From Pogona vitticeps (taxonomy: Eukaryota; Chordata; Lepidosauria; Squamata; Agamidae): a stretch of DNA of 64,000 bases. Both the position numbers and the translations under genes were made by a program. The stretch is from positions 9,534,501 to 9,598,500 of the forward strand of contig NC_135793.1 in the NCBI RefSeq assembly GCF_051106095.1, in the 5' to 3' direction. Positions 1 through 10,094 of this stretch are shown here, piece by piece. The notes beneath the pieces were generated by a model. That model worked only from the letters and a program-made list of their open reading frames with translations, ran no database searches and was not told the origin of the DNA. Numbering within the stretch: the first letter of the stretch is position 1; the number at the start of each line of letters is the position of its first letter.

Positions 1-200
1 CCTTGATATTACTAGCCCTATTAGGGTCTCCTGCACCTCTCCCAGACACCAGGTCCTTCAACAAATTTTAAGTCCAGTCTCTTAGAGGAATCAAAGACAC
101 AGTCCTCAGGGCTGAACGCAGATAAAGCAAGTACAGCCGAATAATTCCCAATTCAAACTCTAATTCCAGGTGGAGACAGCCTGTTAGATCAAAGCCAGCT
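1..200. repeat. Edge of duplicated exon-cassette DNA
   Basis: The first about 60 bases (ATTACTAGCC..TCTCCTGCACCTCTCC) closely resemble 11525-11586 in the same orientation. This places the window edge inside the family of duplicated cassettes that fills 1.5-14 kb. No exon with convincing splice sites is seen here. Confidence 0.45.
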
Positions 201-225
201 TCTCTCCGTAACAGAGGACATACAG

Positions 226-663
226 CACATGAAATCTTTCCTGAATGAATCCAACAAACCTCTAAACACTTTGATGGCTATCTGCAAAAAGCTATGGTTA
301 AGATCTGACTTGGAGGAAACTAAAAGCAGATCATGTCCAAAGGATCCTTCTACCACCAGCCTGATAAGCAGAAAACAGTTGAGAAAAGGGGTGCAAAAAA
401 GGAAAATAACAAACAGTAAAAAGACGAAGAGTAAATATGTAAAAAAAAATCCCAAAACATTTCTGTACAAAAAGATGCGGTGAAAGAAACTTTTAAAACG
501 ACTGGATAGTAACTCAGCACAGAAAAGTACAATGCAAACAGAGAAGCTAATTCTAAACAAGAAAGTAGATCCGGAGGAACTTGCTCATCTCTCTACTAAT
601 GCAGAGAAGTCTCTCCCTCACTCTCTAGAACCAAGACTAGCTCAAGCACAGAAACAAGCTACC
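226..663 (+). other. Lysine-rich open stretch, unrecognised
   Basis: Two short open frames (229-483 and 532-945) with many Lys, Asn and Gln codons. Composition is A-rich on the plus strand and unlike the GC-rich cassette DNA on both sides. It could be a remnant of a LINE first ORF, but no diagnostic motif is visible and I do not assign a function. Confidence 0.25.
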
Positions 664-692
664 AAGAACCCGCATTCGGCTCCACAGAATTC

Positions 693-1321
693 TATTTTTA
701 AAAATATTTTTTATTTTATGATACAAAAAGCCTCCAAAAACCATATACAAAAACGAAAATTAAAAAAATTTACACATTATAGTGCTTATTATAAACTAAA
801 TTCTAACATGTCTTCCATACCCATGGGACTCCATTTAACGATATTTTATTACGGACTACATCTCCAAAATTGTATAGAGTATTTAGAGGCTTTCCCCTTT
901 CCTTTCACTAACACAAATTCCACAGATTTACCCCAAATATCATAAAAATTGTTAGAACTTATTTCCCCTTTTTTATTTTGAGTTCAATAGCCAATTTATC
1001 GTTTAATGGAATGTCCCATACTTCACAATATCAATCTTCTAATATCATTTTTGTCTTTCCAAAATCTAGCTCTTAATATTCTAGCACTTGTCATAAAATT
1101 GGTGATTAATTCTTTCGAGTAATAATCCCAATCCGTGTTATCCAAAATTGAAAATAAAGCAATTTTAGCATTGAAATCAATATCTTTACCAAATATATCA
1201 CACATTTCCTTAAAAATCAGTTCCCAAAATTTCTTAACCAGTTAACATTCCCACCAGATCTGAAAATATGTACCAGTTTCCTCATCACATTTCCATCATC
1301 CTTTGGGGCATGCTGGATTGA
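693..1321 (-). mobile_element. L1-like LINE 3' fragment
   Basis: The 629-bp segment is bounded by a perfect 15-bp direct repeat, GGCTCCACAGAATTC, at 678-692 and 1322-1336, as expected for target-primed insertion. On the minus strand it gives broken ORF2 C-terminal-like peptides, for example a WWEC/WLRNFG region and TSARILRARFWKD. The A/T-rich end at 693-780 would be the 3' end. Frames are interrupted, so it is a dead 5'-truncated copy. The clade assignment is from peptide resemblance; the insertion boundaries are seen directly. Confidence 0.65.
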
Positions 1322-1341
1322 GGCTCCACAGAATTCGAGAC

Positions 1342-1479
1342 CAGGGGTTCTTAACCTTGGGTCACTCAGGCGTTTTTGAACTGCAACTCCCAGAAACCCC
1401 AGCCAGCACAGCTGGTGGTGAAGGCTTCTGGGAGCTGCAGTCCAAAAACACCTGAGTAAACCAAGGTTAAGAACCACTG
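1342..1479. mobile_element. hAT-type foldback MITE
   Basis: About 138 bp, nearly a complete inverted repeat: CAGGGGTTCTTAACCTTGG at the left and CCAAGGTTAAGAACCACTG at the right. The arms continue through the CTGCAACTCCCAGAA / TTCTGGGAGCTGCAG stem. Flanks are an imperfect 8-bp duplication (TTCGAGAC, GTCTAGAC; 6 of 8 equal). It landed at the edge of the L1 target duplication, so it is the younger insertion. Confidence 0.75.
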
Positions 1480-1562
1480 GTCTAGACCACCTCAAGAAGG
1501 GATTAAAACAGATTTGGGATGGAAACTAGTCTGGAGCAGAGAAAAGTTAAAATTCCACTTAC

Positions 1563-1623
1563 CCTCAAAGCGCGAACAATCCTCCTTCTGAGTCCCATGA
1601 CTCCAAACACTTGCGCGGAACGA
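1563..1623 (-). CDS. Candidate exon, SFRASVW family copy 1
   Basis: A 61-nt segment with acceptor GCAGTGCAG before it and donor GGTAAGTGG after it on the minus strand. It reads SFRASVWSHGTQKED.. for 20 codons plus one base. It is a clear paralogue of the exon at 10774-10831, from which it differs by an in-frame three-base length change. It lies 3' of the terminal exon at 4.1 kb, so it would belong to a second tandem gene that runs off the window, or be a leftover duplicate. The family is not recognised. Confidence 0.45.
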
Positions 1624-1673
1624 CTGCACTGCAAAACAAGAGAGGCTAGCAGCACCTCTTATCAGCAGCTTGG

Positions 1674-1787
1674 TCCTGGGCGCAAATGACCGGTCCCCCT
1701 GGGGTACTGTGTGACCTGGGCCCAGCTCAGTCCTGGGGACAAAGGGCCAGTCCCCCTGGGGTATTGTGTGACCTGGGGGTCGCCGTG
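1674..1787. repeat. Two-copy 57-bp tandem repeat
   Basis: TCCTGGG(G/C)..CCAGTCCCCCTGGGGTA.TGTGTGACCTGGG occurs twice head to tail with a 57-bp period. Single related copies flank the exon copies near 10.87 kb and 13.49 kb, so this is part of the intron of the duplicated cassette. Confidence 0.7.
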
Positions 1788-1842
1788 GCAACCCCCAAAA
1801 ACCAAGCTGCCTAATCCAGCAGAGCTGTCAGCCCCCTGACTA

Positions 1843-2130
1843 CCCCATTTCCCTGAAAATGAGACCTAACCTGAAAATAAGCCCTAGCAGGATTTTTCAG
1901 GAGGCTCCTCATAGAAGCCCTACCCCAAAAATAAGTCACAGTGAACGGAAACCCTGCCCTCCACCTTTGTGCAGCAACCAGAAGAAGAGGACATGACTGT
2001 ATTTGACTCAATGTAGATGGTTGTACATGAAAATAAATAAATAAATAAAACATCCCCTGAAAATAAACCCTAATGTGTTTTTTTGAGCCAAAATCAAAAT
2101 AAAACCCTGTCAGGTGCAACAGAAGCACCT
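1843..2130. mobile_element. Degenerate TA-type MITE
   Basis: It shares CCCTGAAAATGAGACC..AAAATAAGCCCTAG and AAAATAAACCCTAAT blocks with the better preserved element at 19529-19774, and contains a short AAATAA run at 2034-2050. Ends are eroded. A second short relic of the family lies at 13704-13757. Confidence 0.5.
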
Positions 2131-2819
2131 CCTTGACCGTTCCACGGTGTGCTTTAGGGCCGTCCCCGGGGTCAATGCAGAGAGTCAGGAGAGTCTTCGG
2201 AATCCCCAAAGTTTCGGCCCGGCTCTTCTTTGGCCCTACAGGAAACGGATGAGAAGAAGAACCTACATTTAGAGGATAAACCTAGAAGAAGTGCCAGGGC
2301 TCCTCTAAGCTCTCCATCTGTCGGGATCCAAATCCCAGCCCTGGGCAGCCCGTCCCCCCCCCCCCGGGAGGCAGAGAACAGCGTCTCACGGCAAAAGCCA
2401 CATTTTCTGGGAATGGATTACTCGAGTGAAGGCTCCCTGTGTCTGCTGTGCACCTTATGTGTTCTGTGTGGAATTCTGTGAAGGGATGGTGTCCAATGTG
2501 AATTCTGTGAATAAAAACCGGGCATTCATTCCTTTATTTTGATACAAAGCTGTCCCCACCCTAGACTAACCTCATGGGGACCCTATTTAAACTGTGCAGG
2601 GATGTGATTTTTAGGGGGTTTTGAATTAAGTAAAGGCAGGGGATTTTTTTTTTAACAGCAGCAACCACAAATCTCATCCCCCTTTGAGATTATGGGTTCT
2701 GGCAATCCAACAGGTTCCGTCCTCTCCGGTGAACCTAATCGTGGCAGGGGCACCAGGAGAGGAGGACGGGCGAGGCGGAAGAGGCGGAGGGAGAGCGGCT
2801 GGAGAGAAGGCAGGCCTAC

Positions 2820-2890
2820 CTGGGGGCAGGTCCCGCCATGTCTCTCTTGTGGCAGGATAGCCGGAGGCTGGCACGGCTCTCCTCCTTTAG
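2820..2890 (-). pseudogene. Degenerate copy of the 6.7-kb exon
   Basis: The minus strand matches the exon at 6653-6725 (GCCTCCGGCTATCCTGCC, then GACCTGCCCCCAG before a GTAGG donor), but the acceptor side has diverged and no good AG with a pyrimidine tract remains. It is probably a decayed cassette copy. Confidence 0.4.
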
Positions 2891-3044
2891 TGAGTCAACC
2901 CACCAAGTCACCTTCTCCCCAATGCCTCTTCTATCTGTTGGGTGTAACAAACATACGCCAGTCCAGCCAGAATTGTAAATTCTTCTTGGAAGAATCCACC
3001 CTGAACTTTTTCGTATTAACCCATTCAAAACTAATAACATGCTA

Positions 3045-3740
3045 GGTCAGAAAACATTTTCTTTTTTCTGTTCTCACTCTCCCAACACTCCATTGGAGTG
3101 GACGCCTCCTGTCTCTGGTATTGCGTGAGGAGGCGAAAAAAAGCTTCCCTCTCTCCACTTGATCCATTCCCTGCATCATTTTATCCATCTCAGTCATATC
3201 CCCCCTCAGGCGCATTCTCTCGAGACTCAAGAGCCCCAAAAGCTGTAGCCTTTCCTCATCAGGGAGGTGACCCAGCCCAGTCGTCATTCGAGTCGCTCTC
3301 TTCCGCACCTTTTCCAGTTCCACAATGTCTTTTTTGAGGTACGTCAACTAGAGCTGTACGCAAGACTCCAGGTGCAGCCTTAGCAGCGTTCTGTACAATA
3401 GCATTATAATGTTGGCTGTTTTATTTTCAGTCCTCTTTTTAATGAAACCTAGAATGGAGTTGATCTTCTTCACTTCCGCCCGCAGATGGGGTTGACCCTT
3501 TCCTCAAGCTGTCCACCAGCACCCCAAGATCTCTTTCCTGATTCATCACAATCAGCTCAGAAGAACCCCTGAGCTGAGAACTAAAGTTTTCACTTTTTTT
3601 TGCCTCAATGTGCATTTCTTTACATTTTCTAAGGCTGAAGCCGGTTTGGAGAGATCCTTCTGGAGCTCTTCGCAATCCCTTCTGGTCTTCCATTTTTCAG
3701 GATCAGTTGACTGAAGGGAAACCCAGCTATCGGAGAGACT
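3045..3740 (-). mobile_element. CR1-type LINE fragment (ORF2 C-terminal half)
   Basis: Minus-strand peptides follow the CR1 reverse transcriptase order: EELQKDL, KEMHIEAKK, NQERDLGVLVDSL, NIIMLLYRTLLRLHLESCVQL, TYLKKDIVELEKVRKRATRM, LPDEERLQLLGLLSLERMRLRGD. Stops and frame changes separate them, so the copy is dead. It sits just 3' of the unrecognised minus-strand gene that ends near 3.84 kb. Confidence 0.75.
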
Positions 3741-3850
3741 TAAGCTTTCGAAAGCATTCCCATCACATTTGTCGTCTCTCCATTTATCCTGATGTCTCTT
3801 CACTTGAAATTGGAGGAAAATGAACAATACAACAAAAGTACAACTTATTA

Positions 3851-3861
3851 TTTATTTTATT
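3851..3861 (-). terminator. Polyadenylation signals
   Basis: Two overlapping AATAAA hexamers on the minus strand lie about 200 bases past the stop codon of the terminal exon at 4060-4149, followed by a T/G-rich stretch (TTGTACTTTTGTTGTATTG). Together they give a plausible 3' end. Confidence 0.4.
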
Positions 3862-4059
3862 TCTTTGTTTAAAATGGCAGCATACAGAATTAAAAGACAG
3901 TGTAAAAGCGAACATATTCAGTATACAAACACTAAAAAACTATGAAGCAAATACTACACTAAAAAATAGTAGATAAAAGCAACACCAAAACCTTCAAATA
4001 ATTTACAATAATTTATAATTTTTAATTATTTTCAAATAACATTGACAAATGCATACAAT

Positions 4060-4149
4060 TTAAAAATGAATGTACAATGATTTCGCCGGCCCCATTCTCT
4101 CCTGCTTCTCTTCTTTTTTTGGTGTTATTTTCTCCGAGTCTCCAAGCAC
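4060..4149 (-). CDS. Candidate terminal exon
   Basis: It follows the acceptor CTTCCTCTAG and reads VLGDSEKITPKKEEKQERMG.. to a TAA stop after 29 residues, highly charged and lysine-rich. A second frame (AWRLGENNTKKRREAG..) is also open for 41 residues. I prefer the first frame, because the preceding exon at 4387-4478 has only one open frame and ends in phase 0. No domain is recognised. Confidence 0.4.
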   Translation of the reverse strand: MLGDSEKITPKKEEKQERMGPAKSLYIHF

Positions 4150-4386
4150 CTAGAGGAAGCACAAAAAAGGTGTTAAGGTATCGGTCTTTGTTCCTCCTCC
4201 ATTTCCGTGTTAGCAACCACAGCCCACTCCCGGCCTGATTGTCTTGGGAACTGGCCCGATGGAGCTCTCAAGCGTTCTTTCTCCCCCTCAATGGGCAAGA
4301 CCCCGACCCTTTCTGCCCTCCCTCCGGGGGAAAGGGGCTGCTCTCCCTGGAACACCTCCTCAGTTCTTTGCCTGGGATGACCCTAC

Positions 4387-4478
4387 CTGGCCGAGATGGT
4401 CTATGGCTCCACCTCCTCCTCTTCCAAGGCTGGCGATGTTGGCCAGTGTGTCGGCGTCATCGTCCTCCTCAGGAGAAT
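4387..4478 (-). CDS. Candidate exon, acidic DDDAD motif
   Basis: Bounded by acceptor TTTTTCATAAG and donor CAGGTAGGG. Only one frame is open: SPEEDDDADTLANIASLG, then a Gly-rich run and AIDHLGQ, ending in phase 0. An alternative in-frame acceptor AG eleven bases further in (start 4467) would give EDDDADTLANIASLG and join in phase with the exon at 4719-4776. It is the best-supported coding exon of this locus. Confidence 0.45.
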
Positions 4479-4718
4479 CTTATGAAAAAGAGGGATTTGG
4501 TTAAATGAGAACCAGAAGTCAAACTGGAGACCATTGGGGACCCTTGCTTTAAGGAGCCTTTGCAGTCCGGAACTGCAAAGAGGTCTGGTCCTTTAAAAGA
4601 AGGTCTGGTCTCTTCAGAGAAGGGAGCTGTGGGGCGTGCCAGGGTTGGGGGGCATAAGGGATGCCTCCTTCCTCCACCCCTTGACCTCCCACAGAAGGGG
4701 CAGCTTTTCCTTCCTTAC

Positions 4719-4776
4719 CAAAGGTGGAACGTCCTCCATTTCCTTGAGGAGTTTGTTCAGGGCCTCCGCCAGGGCA
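4719..4776 (-). CDS. Candidate exon, ALAEALNKLLKEMED
   Basis: A 58-nt exon between acceptor GATTCTTGCAG and donor GGTAAGG. Entered with two bases from the exon at 5485-5576, it reads ALAEALNKLLKEMEDVPPL, a short amphipathic-helix-like peptide ending in phase 0. A second frame (CPGGGPEQTPQG..) is also open. The splice sites are good; the frame is inferred. Confidence 0.4.
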
Positions 4777-5426
4777 CTGCAAGAATCAGAGGAGAAGAAG
4801 AGCCTATAGCCAGTGTGTGGAGCTAGAAGGCCAGCCCAGCCCCACCAAGCCATCGAACCATCGGGACTCAATTCCCTGCACTGGGGGGCCAGATCCCTCT
4901 GGGATGCAGAGGGCAAAAAAGCCACATTTCCTTCTGCTTTCTTAAGAGCCTGTTTGGGACTGCCCTGGCCTCCAGGTCCAGCGTTAGAAGAGGGGAGGAC
5001 ACGCTGGCGGGATTCCCATGACGCGATGAACCAAGGATCCCTGGGAAGGAGCCTGGCTCATCCTATGGAGCAGCATCCATAGTGTCCTCGATCCAGGTGC
5101 TTCCCTGGCAGCAGGCGGCTTTCTTTCCCTGTTTGATTTTTTTAAAAACCTCCCGAGGAGCTAGATCAAGAATGCAGGGTTTCTTCCTGGCTCCTTTCTC
5201 TGGCTGCTTGGGAGGAAAATTAAAAAGGCCAGTAAAAGGGAAGGTGCCCTTGAGCTGCCAGGCAGCCCAATAAACCAGCCAAACACTGAAACTACCAAGG
5301 AGGCGAACGATACGTGAACCCAACCAGGAAGCTCCCTGTGATTGTTTAAGTCTTCCTACTAAAATTAAAACCAGGAGGGATCCTCCGTGAGCCCCAACCC
5401 ACTTTTTCACACATCAAGCCAGAAAG

Positions 5427-5430
<4 letters not shown>

Positions 5431-5479
<49 letters not shown>
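5431..5479. repeat. (GA)n microsatellite
   Basis: About 24 GA units, directly downstream (in minus-strand sense) of the donor of the exon at 5485-5576. Confidence 0.95.
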
Positions 5480-5482
<3 letters not shown>

Positions 5483-5484
5483 AC

Positions 5485-5576
5485 CTGGGTGATGGTACCA
5501 TTGCTTGTGCACGGAGGCTCTCGCTCTCGTCCGTGGTGTCCGAGAGGGTAAAGGGTGATGTGTATTCAGAAGAACT
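5485..5576 (-). CDS. Candidate exon, SSEYTSPFTLSDTTDESES
   Basis: A 92-nt exon between acceptor TTTTGATTCCTAG and donor CAGGTAATT. The phase-0 frame reads SSEYTSPFTLSDTTDESES.. and leaves two bases, which fits the next exon at 4719-4776. It is Ser/Thr/Asp-rich and probably disordered. A second frame rich in Arg is also open. Confidence 0.4.
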
Positions 5577-5745
5577 CTAGGAATCAAAACCAAGCATTCA
5601 TACATTTAGTACAAAGCAAAGTGATCTCCATCCCTTTGGGGGATCCTTCTTTTCTTGGGCACATTTCCCTTGACGGGGCAGCAGGAGGCAGAGAGAGGGA
5701 GGGAGGGCTGATCTCTCTCCTTTCCCCACTAAGGTGTGGGGCTGG

Positions 5746-5776
5746 CTTACCTGGGTGGCGCTCCCCACACTTCTCA
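5746..5776 (-). CDS. Candidate micro-exon EGEKCGERHP
   Basis: About 31 nt between acceptor CCGGCTCTCCAG and donor CAGGTAAGCC. It encodes EGEKCGERHP in phase 0. A paralogue near 13921-13951 (EGEKGGELHP) has an AT in place of the GT donor, so that copy looks broken. The surrounding intron is also shared. Confidence 0.35.
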
Positions 5777-5914
5777 CCCTCCTGGAGAGCCGGTGGGGAA
5801 ATGGCAATGGGCCAAGAGCATTTGGAAGAGGAAGCCCGAGGCAAGGGGTAGGCAGGCCCCCTCTTCCAGGCTCCACCAGCCCCTTCCACGCCCTGCTTTG
5901 CATCTGAAACTTAC

Positions 5915-5979
5915 CAAAAAAACTAAACGTGGATCCCTCTTCCTCCACGAATGCTTTCCTCGATGTTACTGCCACGAGA
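5915..5979 (-). CDS. Candidate exon, VAVTSRKAFVEEEGSTFSFF
   Basis: A 65-nt exon between acceptor TTTCTCCTAG and donor GGTAAGTTTC, with a single open frame. Its paralogue at 14127-14189 keeps both splice sites but contains a stop in the matching frame. The EEEGSTFSF end is reminiscent of EKDPSSFHS in the SFRASVW exons, suggesting an older duplication. Confidence 0.4.
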
Positions 5980-6652
5980 CTAGGAGAAACAAGCCACCAA
6001 ACAGATTAGACCCCTGAATTCAGGAGCTCCTTGTCTTTATGAGCTCCATCCACTGGGGGTGGCACATGCATTGCGTGCTGTGGTGGGGTGGGAGGACCTT
6101 TCCAGTTGGTGGAGCCTGAAAGGAGTCAGATGTTATGGGGTCCTTCCCAAAGCATCCCCACCATTGCCCAGGCCTTGATGTTGAAGGGAGGTCTGGGGAT
6201 GTTCGTGGGCCAAATCAGGGTGTCCCTCCCTAATCCTCCCTTGAAGAGAGCGTACCTTCCAGAAATGGGTCATGGGACAAAGGTCTCCTCCTCTAAGGTG
6301 CCCCAGTAGCTTAGAGAGACTCCAAGGGGCATCGAATCCTGGAAAATTAAAAATTAAATGGATAAACGATTTGAATCTGCAAACACAATGATTTGAAGCC
6401 CACCTCTCTCTTTAGGCCAAACGCTGTTCTCTGTTATGATCTCTCTGCAGATGAACTTGTTTCTCCCTTTAAAACAAGGGATGGCTCTTAAGTTCCACAG
6501 AGCCCAGAGAATTTCCTGGGAAAACCCTTCCAGGACCTTTTGTGTCCATTTCCGCTTGCAGGGAGTGTAAAGCTGATTGGGGGCACACGGGGAGGAGAAG
6601 CCACAAGAGCCGGTGGGGAAATGGCAATGGGCTGGAGAGACAGCAGGCTTAC

Positions 6653-6725
6653 CTGGGGGCAGGTTCCCCCACGTCTCCCTCTCCGCAGGGTAGCTGGAGG
6701 CCAAGGGGAGCTGTGCTGGGAGTCC
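6653..6725 (-). CDS. Candidate exon, three open frames
   Basis: A 73-nt exon between acceptor TTCTTCTTCCAG and donor CAGGTAAGCC. All three frames are open because of high GC content (for example GLPAQLPLASSYPAERETWG). A degenerate copy is at 2820-2890. Confidence 0.35.
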
Positions 6726-7069
6726 CTGGAAGAAGAAGAAAGCACCTGGTAAGGGTTAGCTGGCCTCCCTCTTCCTCTTTGGCGCTCAGCTCAGACGGTG
6801 GATTAGAAGAGGACATCTTAAAAGGGAACCCCAGCCAGAGAGGACCACCTGCAGGCCAGCCATGGCCAGTCTGGCCCCTTCAGTAAGGGTCCAAGCCACA
6901 GGTCCAAGGTAGACTCTCCCTGAAGCCAGGAGAGAGTCCGCTTCCTCCTCCTGTTCATGGACAGGGAGTGACCCTTGCTATCCTAGCTGTGCTGAAGGTG
7001 GACCAAGCGCCAGTGATGGAGAAAGAGCCAGGTATGGCTCCCAATCCCTGTGCTCATGAAAGGGTATAC

Positions 7070-7154
7070 CTGTCCAGGTGAGAGGGCAGGTCTTCCAGGG
7101 AGACATCTAGGCTCCTCCTGGAGATCCTCCTGGGTGGCTCCACTTCCAGAGAAT
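7070..7154 (-). CDS. Candidate exon, SLEVEPPRRISRRSLDVS
   Basis: An 85-nt exon between acceptor CATTCTCAAG and donor CAGGTATACC. One frame reads SLEVEPPRRISRRSLDVSLE.., another FSGSGATQEDLQEEP.. . Its length equals the 85-nt exons at 8831 and 11681. Confidence 0.35.
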
Positions 7155-7269
7155 CTTGAGAATGAAAAAGAAGAAGTGAAACCCAAATTGGCTTTTTCTC
7201 CAGCAAGCGGTGGTATGGGAAGGAAAGGGGACGACCCGCTGGGAGAGAAAACATCTCTTCCTTCCTTAC

Positions 7270-7336
7270 CCATGAAGCTGAAGCCTCCGCTGGAGACGGC
7301 AGATCCTGCCCCTCTTCATGATGTTCCTCAGAGATG
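7270..7336 (-). CDS. Candidate exon, ISEEHHEEGQDLPSP
   Basis: A 67-nt exon between acceptor CTCATCTCAG and donor GGTAAGGAAG. One frame is acidic (ISEEHHEEGQDLPSPAEASA..), another basic (SLRNIMKRGRICRLQRRL..). The frame is undecided. Confidence 0.35.
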
Positions 7337-7909
7337 CTGAGATGAGAAGAGAGAACATGTTAGAAACTGAAGGCTTAAGAGCCCAATGGGATGAAACCAG
7401 GTCCCCTGCAAATGGCCCCAAATCCTGTTTCCTGAGGTGCTCCATGAAAGCCCCCAGCAGACCATGGAGACCCCCACCCCCTGTCCTCTGCTCTTCGCCA
7501 ATTGAGAAGAGCTGAGCACCAGGAACTGCCTACAGAAACGATCCCTATGTGCCTACGGCTTGTAAAATCTGTAATATTTTTTACAACCATGTTTCCTAGT
7601 AATCCCCGAGTCACACTGTAGGATTTGAAGAACTATAAACATTTATCTGGTCCTGTGGTTGGCGTTCCCTTTCTTTCTCATCTCTGAGTCCTCTTCTTCT
7701 TCCCCAAGTTTAAGGGACTCAGAGCAATCCCTCTTTTTTCTGTCCTTCCCTCCTTCCCAGCCCTTGTGTCCTCTCCCTCCCTGTTCTCTGCTGCTGCTTA
7801 GGAGCAATGTGGATTGGGACTGGATTTCCCTTGCGGGCAGGGACCTGTATTGAGTTTGGGTGTAGGAAAGGTTCCTGCGGGCATCGTGTCTTTCTCTTTC
7901 AGGTCCTAC

Positions 7910-7958
7910 CTCTCAGGATCATCAGAAGGGCCTTCCAGTCCCCAGTGATCATTGAACC
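7910..7958 (-). CDS. Candidate exon with GTAGGACC donor
   Basis: 49 nt between acceptor TTTAATTTACAG and donor GGTAGGACC. A related 40-nt exon with the same donor context lies at 11126-11165 (APQPVKNLLLNLS). The family is not recognised. Confidence 0.3.
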
Positions 7959-8830
7959 CTGTAAATTAAAAAGAAGAATGAACAGGATCCGCTGACATTT
8001 GTCCTTAAGCCCCCCTCCCAGTTTCTTTACTCGAAATGGTGACCCAAGTTCTAAATTCGCTCTGCAGAAAGTCACCTCTCTATTTAAAAGAAGGGATGTG
8101 TCTTCCTTTAGACATCCCGAGATTTGGGTCTCGATTTGGAGTGAGCATAAAGGTGATGGGGGGGGGGGGCAAATGGGGTGAAAGAAGCCAGACCACCCAC
8201 TGTGATGGGAGGGGAACCCTTCCAAGTCCACGGAGCTAGAAAGGGGGCTGAAGCCCACCACTCTCTTTAGCCCAAACACTGTTCTCTGTTATGGTTTCTC
8301 TCTGGATGAACTTGTTCCTCCCTTTAGGGATGGCTCTTAAGTTCCACAGAACCCAGAGAATTTCCTGGGAGAAACCCTTCCAGGACCTTTTGTGTCCATT
8401 CCCGCTTGCAAGGAGGGTAAAGCTGATGGGGTCACATGGGGAGGAGAAGCCACAAGAGGGAGGGAAAGGGGCTTTCATCCTCCCCCCACTGCCCTGTTTC
8501 CCAGCGTCCAGTTCCTCTCCCTCCATCTGCGTGTTTTGTACTTGAAAGAGGGTTTAGAATCTCTCGGGGTTGGATGGAAGCAACATGGAGAGAGAGAAGC
8601 CCCGGGGAGGGGGGGACACGGGTCCCTCTCTGCGGCAACACCTTGGCTCCCACTGCTTCCCTCCGGTCTAGGAGCGGAAACGATTGCCTCTCTGCATGAC
8701 CAATGGGCAGGTGAGCCCTGCATTGAAGCCTGCCTCCCTACCTACAGTACCGGCCGTCCTGCAGGAGGCTTTCGAAGGGGAGGGAAAGGGGACGTCCCCT
8801 CGGTAGAGGAAACCTCCTTCCATGCCTTAC

Positions 8831-8915
8831 CAAAGTCAATGTGGAGCAGAAGGGACTGGTCCCTTGCCGGCCCTCCTTCCCCTCCTCTCGTCCGCAGGGT
8901 AGCAGTTGGCTGTAG
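8831..8915 (-). CDS. Candidate 85-nt exon, cassette A
   Basis: Acceptor TTCTCACACCAG, donor GGTAAGGCATG. It reads LQPTATLRTRGGEGGPARDQ.. in one frame; a second frame (YSQLLPCGREEGKEGRQG..) is also open. The paralogue at 11681-11765 has the same length and preserves the first frame. Confidence 0.4.
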
Positions 8916-9104
8916 CTGGTGTGAGAAGAGGACACCACATGTCAGAAAAGGACGGCATAAAAGAGCCACTGGATGAGACCAGGGCAGCAGCAATCCCTGT
9001 CGTTGCCCTAACTCCGATTTCGAGGAGGTGTCTGGGCTTTGCTTGGCAAATGCATTGCCCGAGCCAGGACACCCCTTCCTGTCCTTCAGCTGGGAAGGCC
9101 GTAC

Positions 9105-9187
9105 CTTTCCACCTCGGAGATGACCACAGAAGGAGCCTCTGGCAGGCTGCTCTGGGGGCTCCGTGGGACAAGCACCACCATGGAATC
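9105..9187 (-). CDS. Candidate exon, DSMVVLVPRSPQ, cassette A
   Basis: 83 nt, acceptor TTCATTGACAG, donor AAGGTACGG. It reads DSMVVLVPRSPQSSLPEAPS in one frame. Paralogues are 11944-12108 (DSVVVLVPQSTQTSFPES..) and, more distantly, 10095-10170. Confidence 0.4.
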
Positions 9188-9672
9188 CTGTCAATGAAAG
9201 GGAAGAAGGAATCGGAAGATCAGACGCACATCCTGAAGCCCACTTGCCTCTCTAGCCCAAAAGGTGTTCCCTGCTGAGATTTCTCCGTGGACAAAGTTGG
9301 CTCTCCCATTAACGCAAAGGGTGGCTGGGGAGAACTTTCCTCTCCATGGTATAAATTACTGCTTGCAGGGGGAGTCAAGCTGATGGGGGATGAAAGGGGT
9401 GGAGAAGCCACAAGAAGAAGGGAAAGGGCCTTCCCTCCTCTCCCCACAGCTCAGCTTTCCCAGGGGAAGACCACCCAGGATCCTTTCTCCTCTCCCTCGA
9501 CATGCATGTTTTGTTCTTGAAAGAGGCCTTCGAGTCCTGCAGGGAGAGGCACCAGGCAGTGGGTGCCACAGTCTTGGCCCTCTTGCGGGAGGCTGTGGAT
9601 GGAGAGGGAAGGGGGACCTTCCACTAGTGCAGAAAACCTCCTTTCATTCCTTACCGCTCAGAGTGGTCACAT

Positions 9673-9725
9673 AGACCAGATGGGCGGGATACAAATCAAA
9701 TAAATTAATAAATAAAATAAATTAC
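9673..9725 (+). mobile_element. LINE/SINE tail fragment
   Basis: Contains GGGCGGGATACAAATCAAATAAATTAATAAATAAA, the usual 3' tail type of squamate CR1/L2-mobilised repeats, inserted in an intron of the cassette locus. Confidence 0.5.
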
Positions 9726-9761
9726 CAAGGTTCCTGCAGAGCAGGTCAAAAGGGTCCCTAC

Positions 9762-9813
9762 CGGTTCCTCCTTCTCCTCCTCGGCTTCCCTGGCTGGCAG
9801 CTCGCTGCGGGTG
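9762..9813 (-). CDS. Candidate exon, TRSELPAREAEEEKEEP
   Basis: 52 nt, acceptor CTCTTTTCTTAG, donor CGGTAGGG. One frame reads TRSELPAREAEEEKEEP, Glu-rich. Part of this sequence (CTTCTCCTCCTCGGCTTCCCTGGC) recurs inside the long exon at 11944-12108, suggesting shuffling between cassettes. Confidence 0.35.
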
Positions 9814-10094
9814 CTAAGAAAAGAGGACACAAGAGGTTGGCAACTGGAGGCCACAGAACGACGTAGGAGGAAACCAGGGCGGCAGCCACTGGACCTGAAT
9901 CCTACTTCCACCTGTTGCCCCAAGTAGATCTAAGAGGATCATGAAGGCCACCACCAGCTCCCATCCTCGGTTCCCCAGGACACCAGCCAGTCAGCCCCAG
10001 CCTTTGAGACACAGGGAGTGACTGGACTTTGTTTGGGAAACGCATGGCCTAACGGAGGGCAGCCCTTTCTGTCCCTCGGCTGGGAAGACCGTAC

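Larger units (their letters stand above)
8757..9330. repeat. Duplicated cassette A
   Basis: Direct repeat of 11608-12240, very similar by eye over the whole length, including both exons and the intron between them (TGCAGGAGGCTTT.GAAGGGG through the AAAGGTGTTCCCTGCTGAGA block). The copies are about 2.85 kb apart. Confidence 0.8.

Noticed and set aside
8392-8976. 194-codon plus-strand open frame
   Set aside because: Antisense to the splice-bounded minus-strand exon at 8831-8915 and to introns. No domain.
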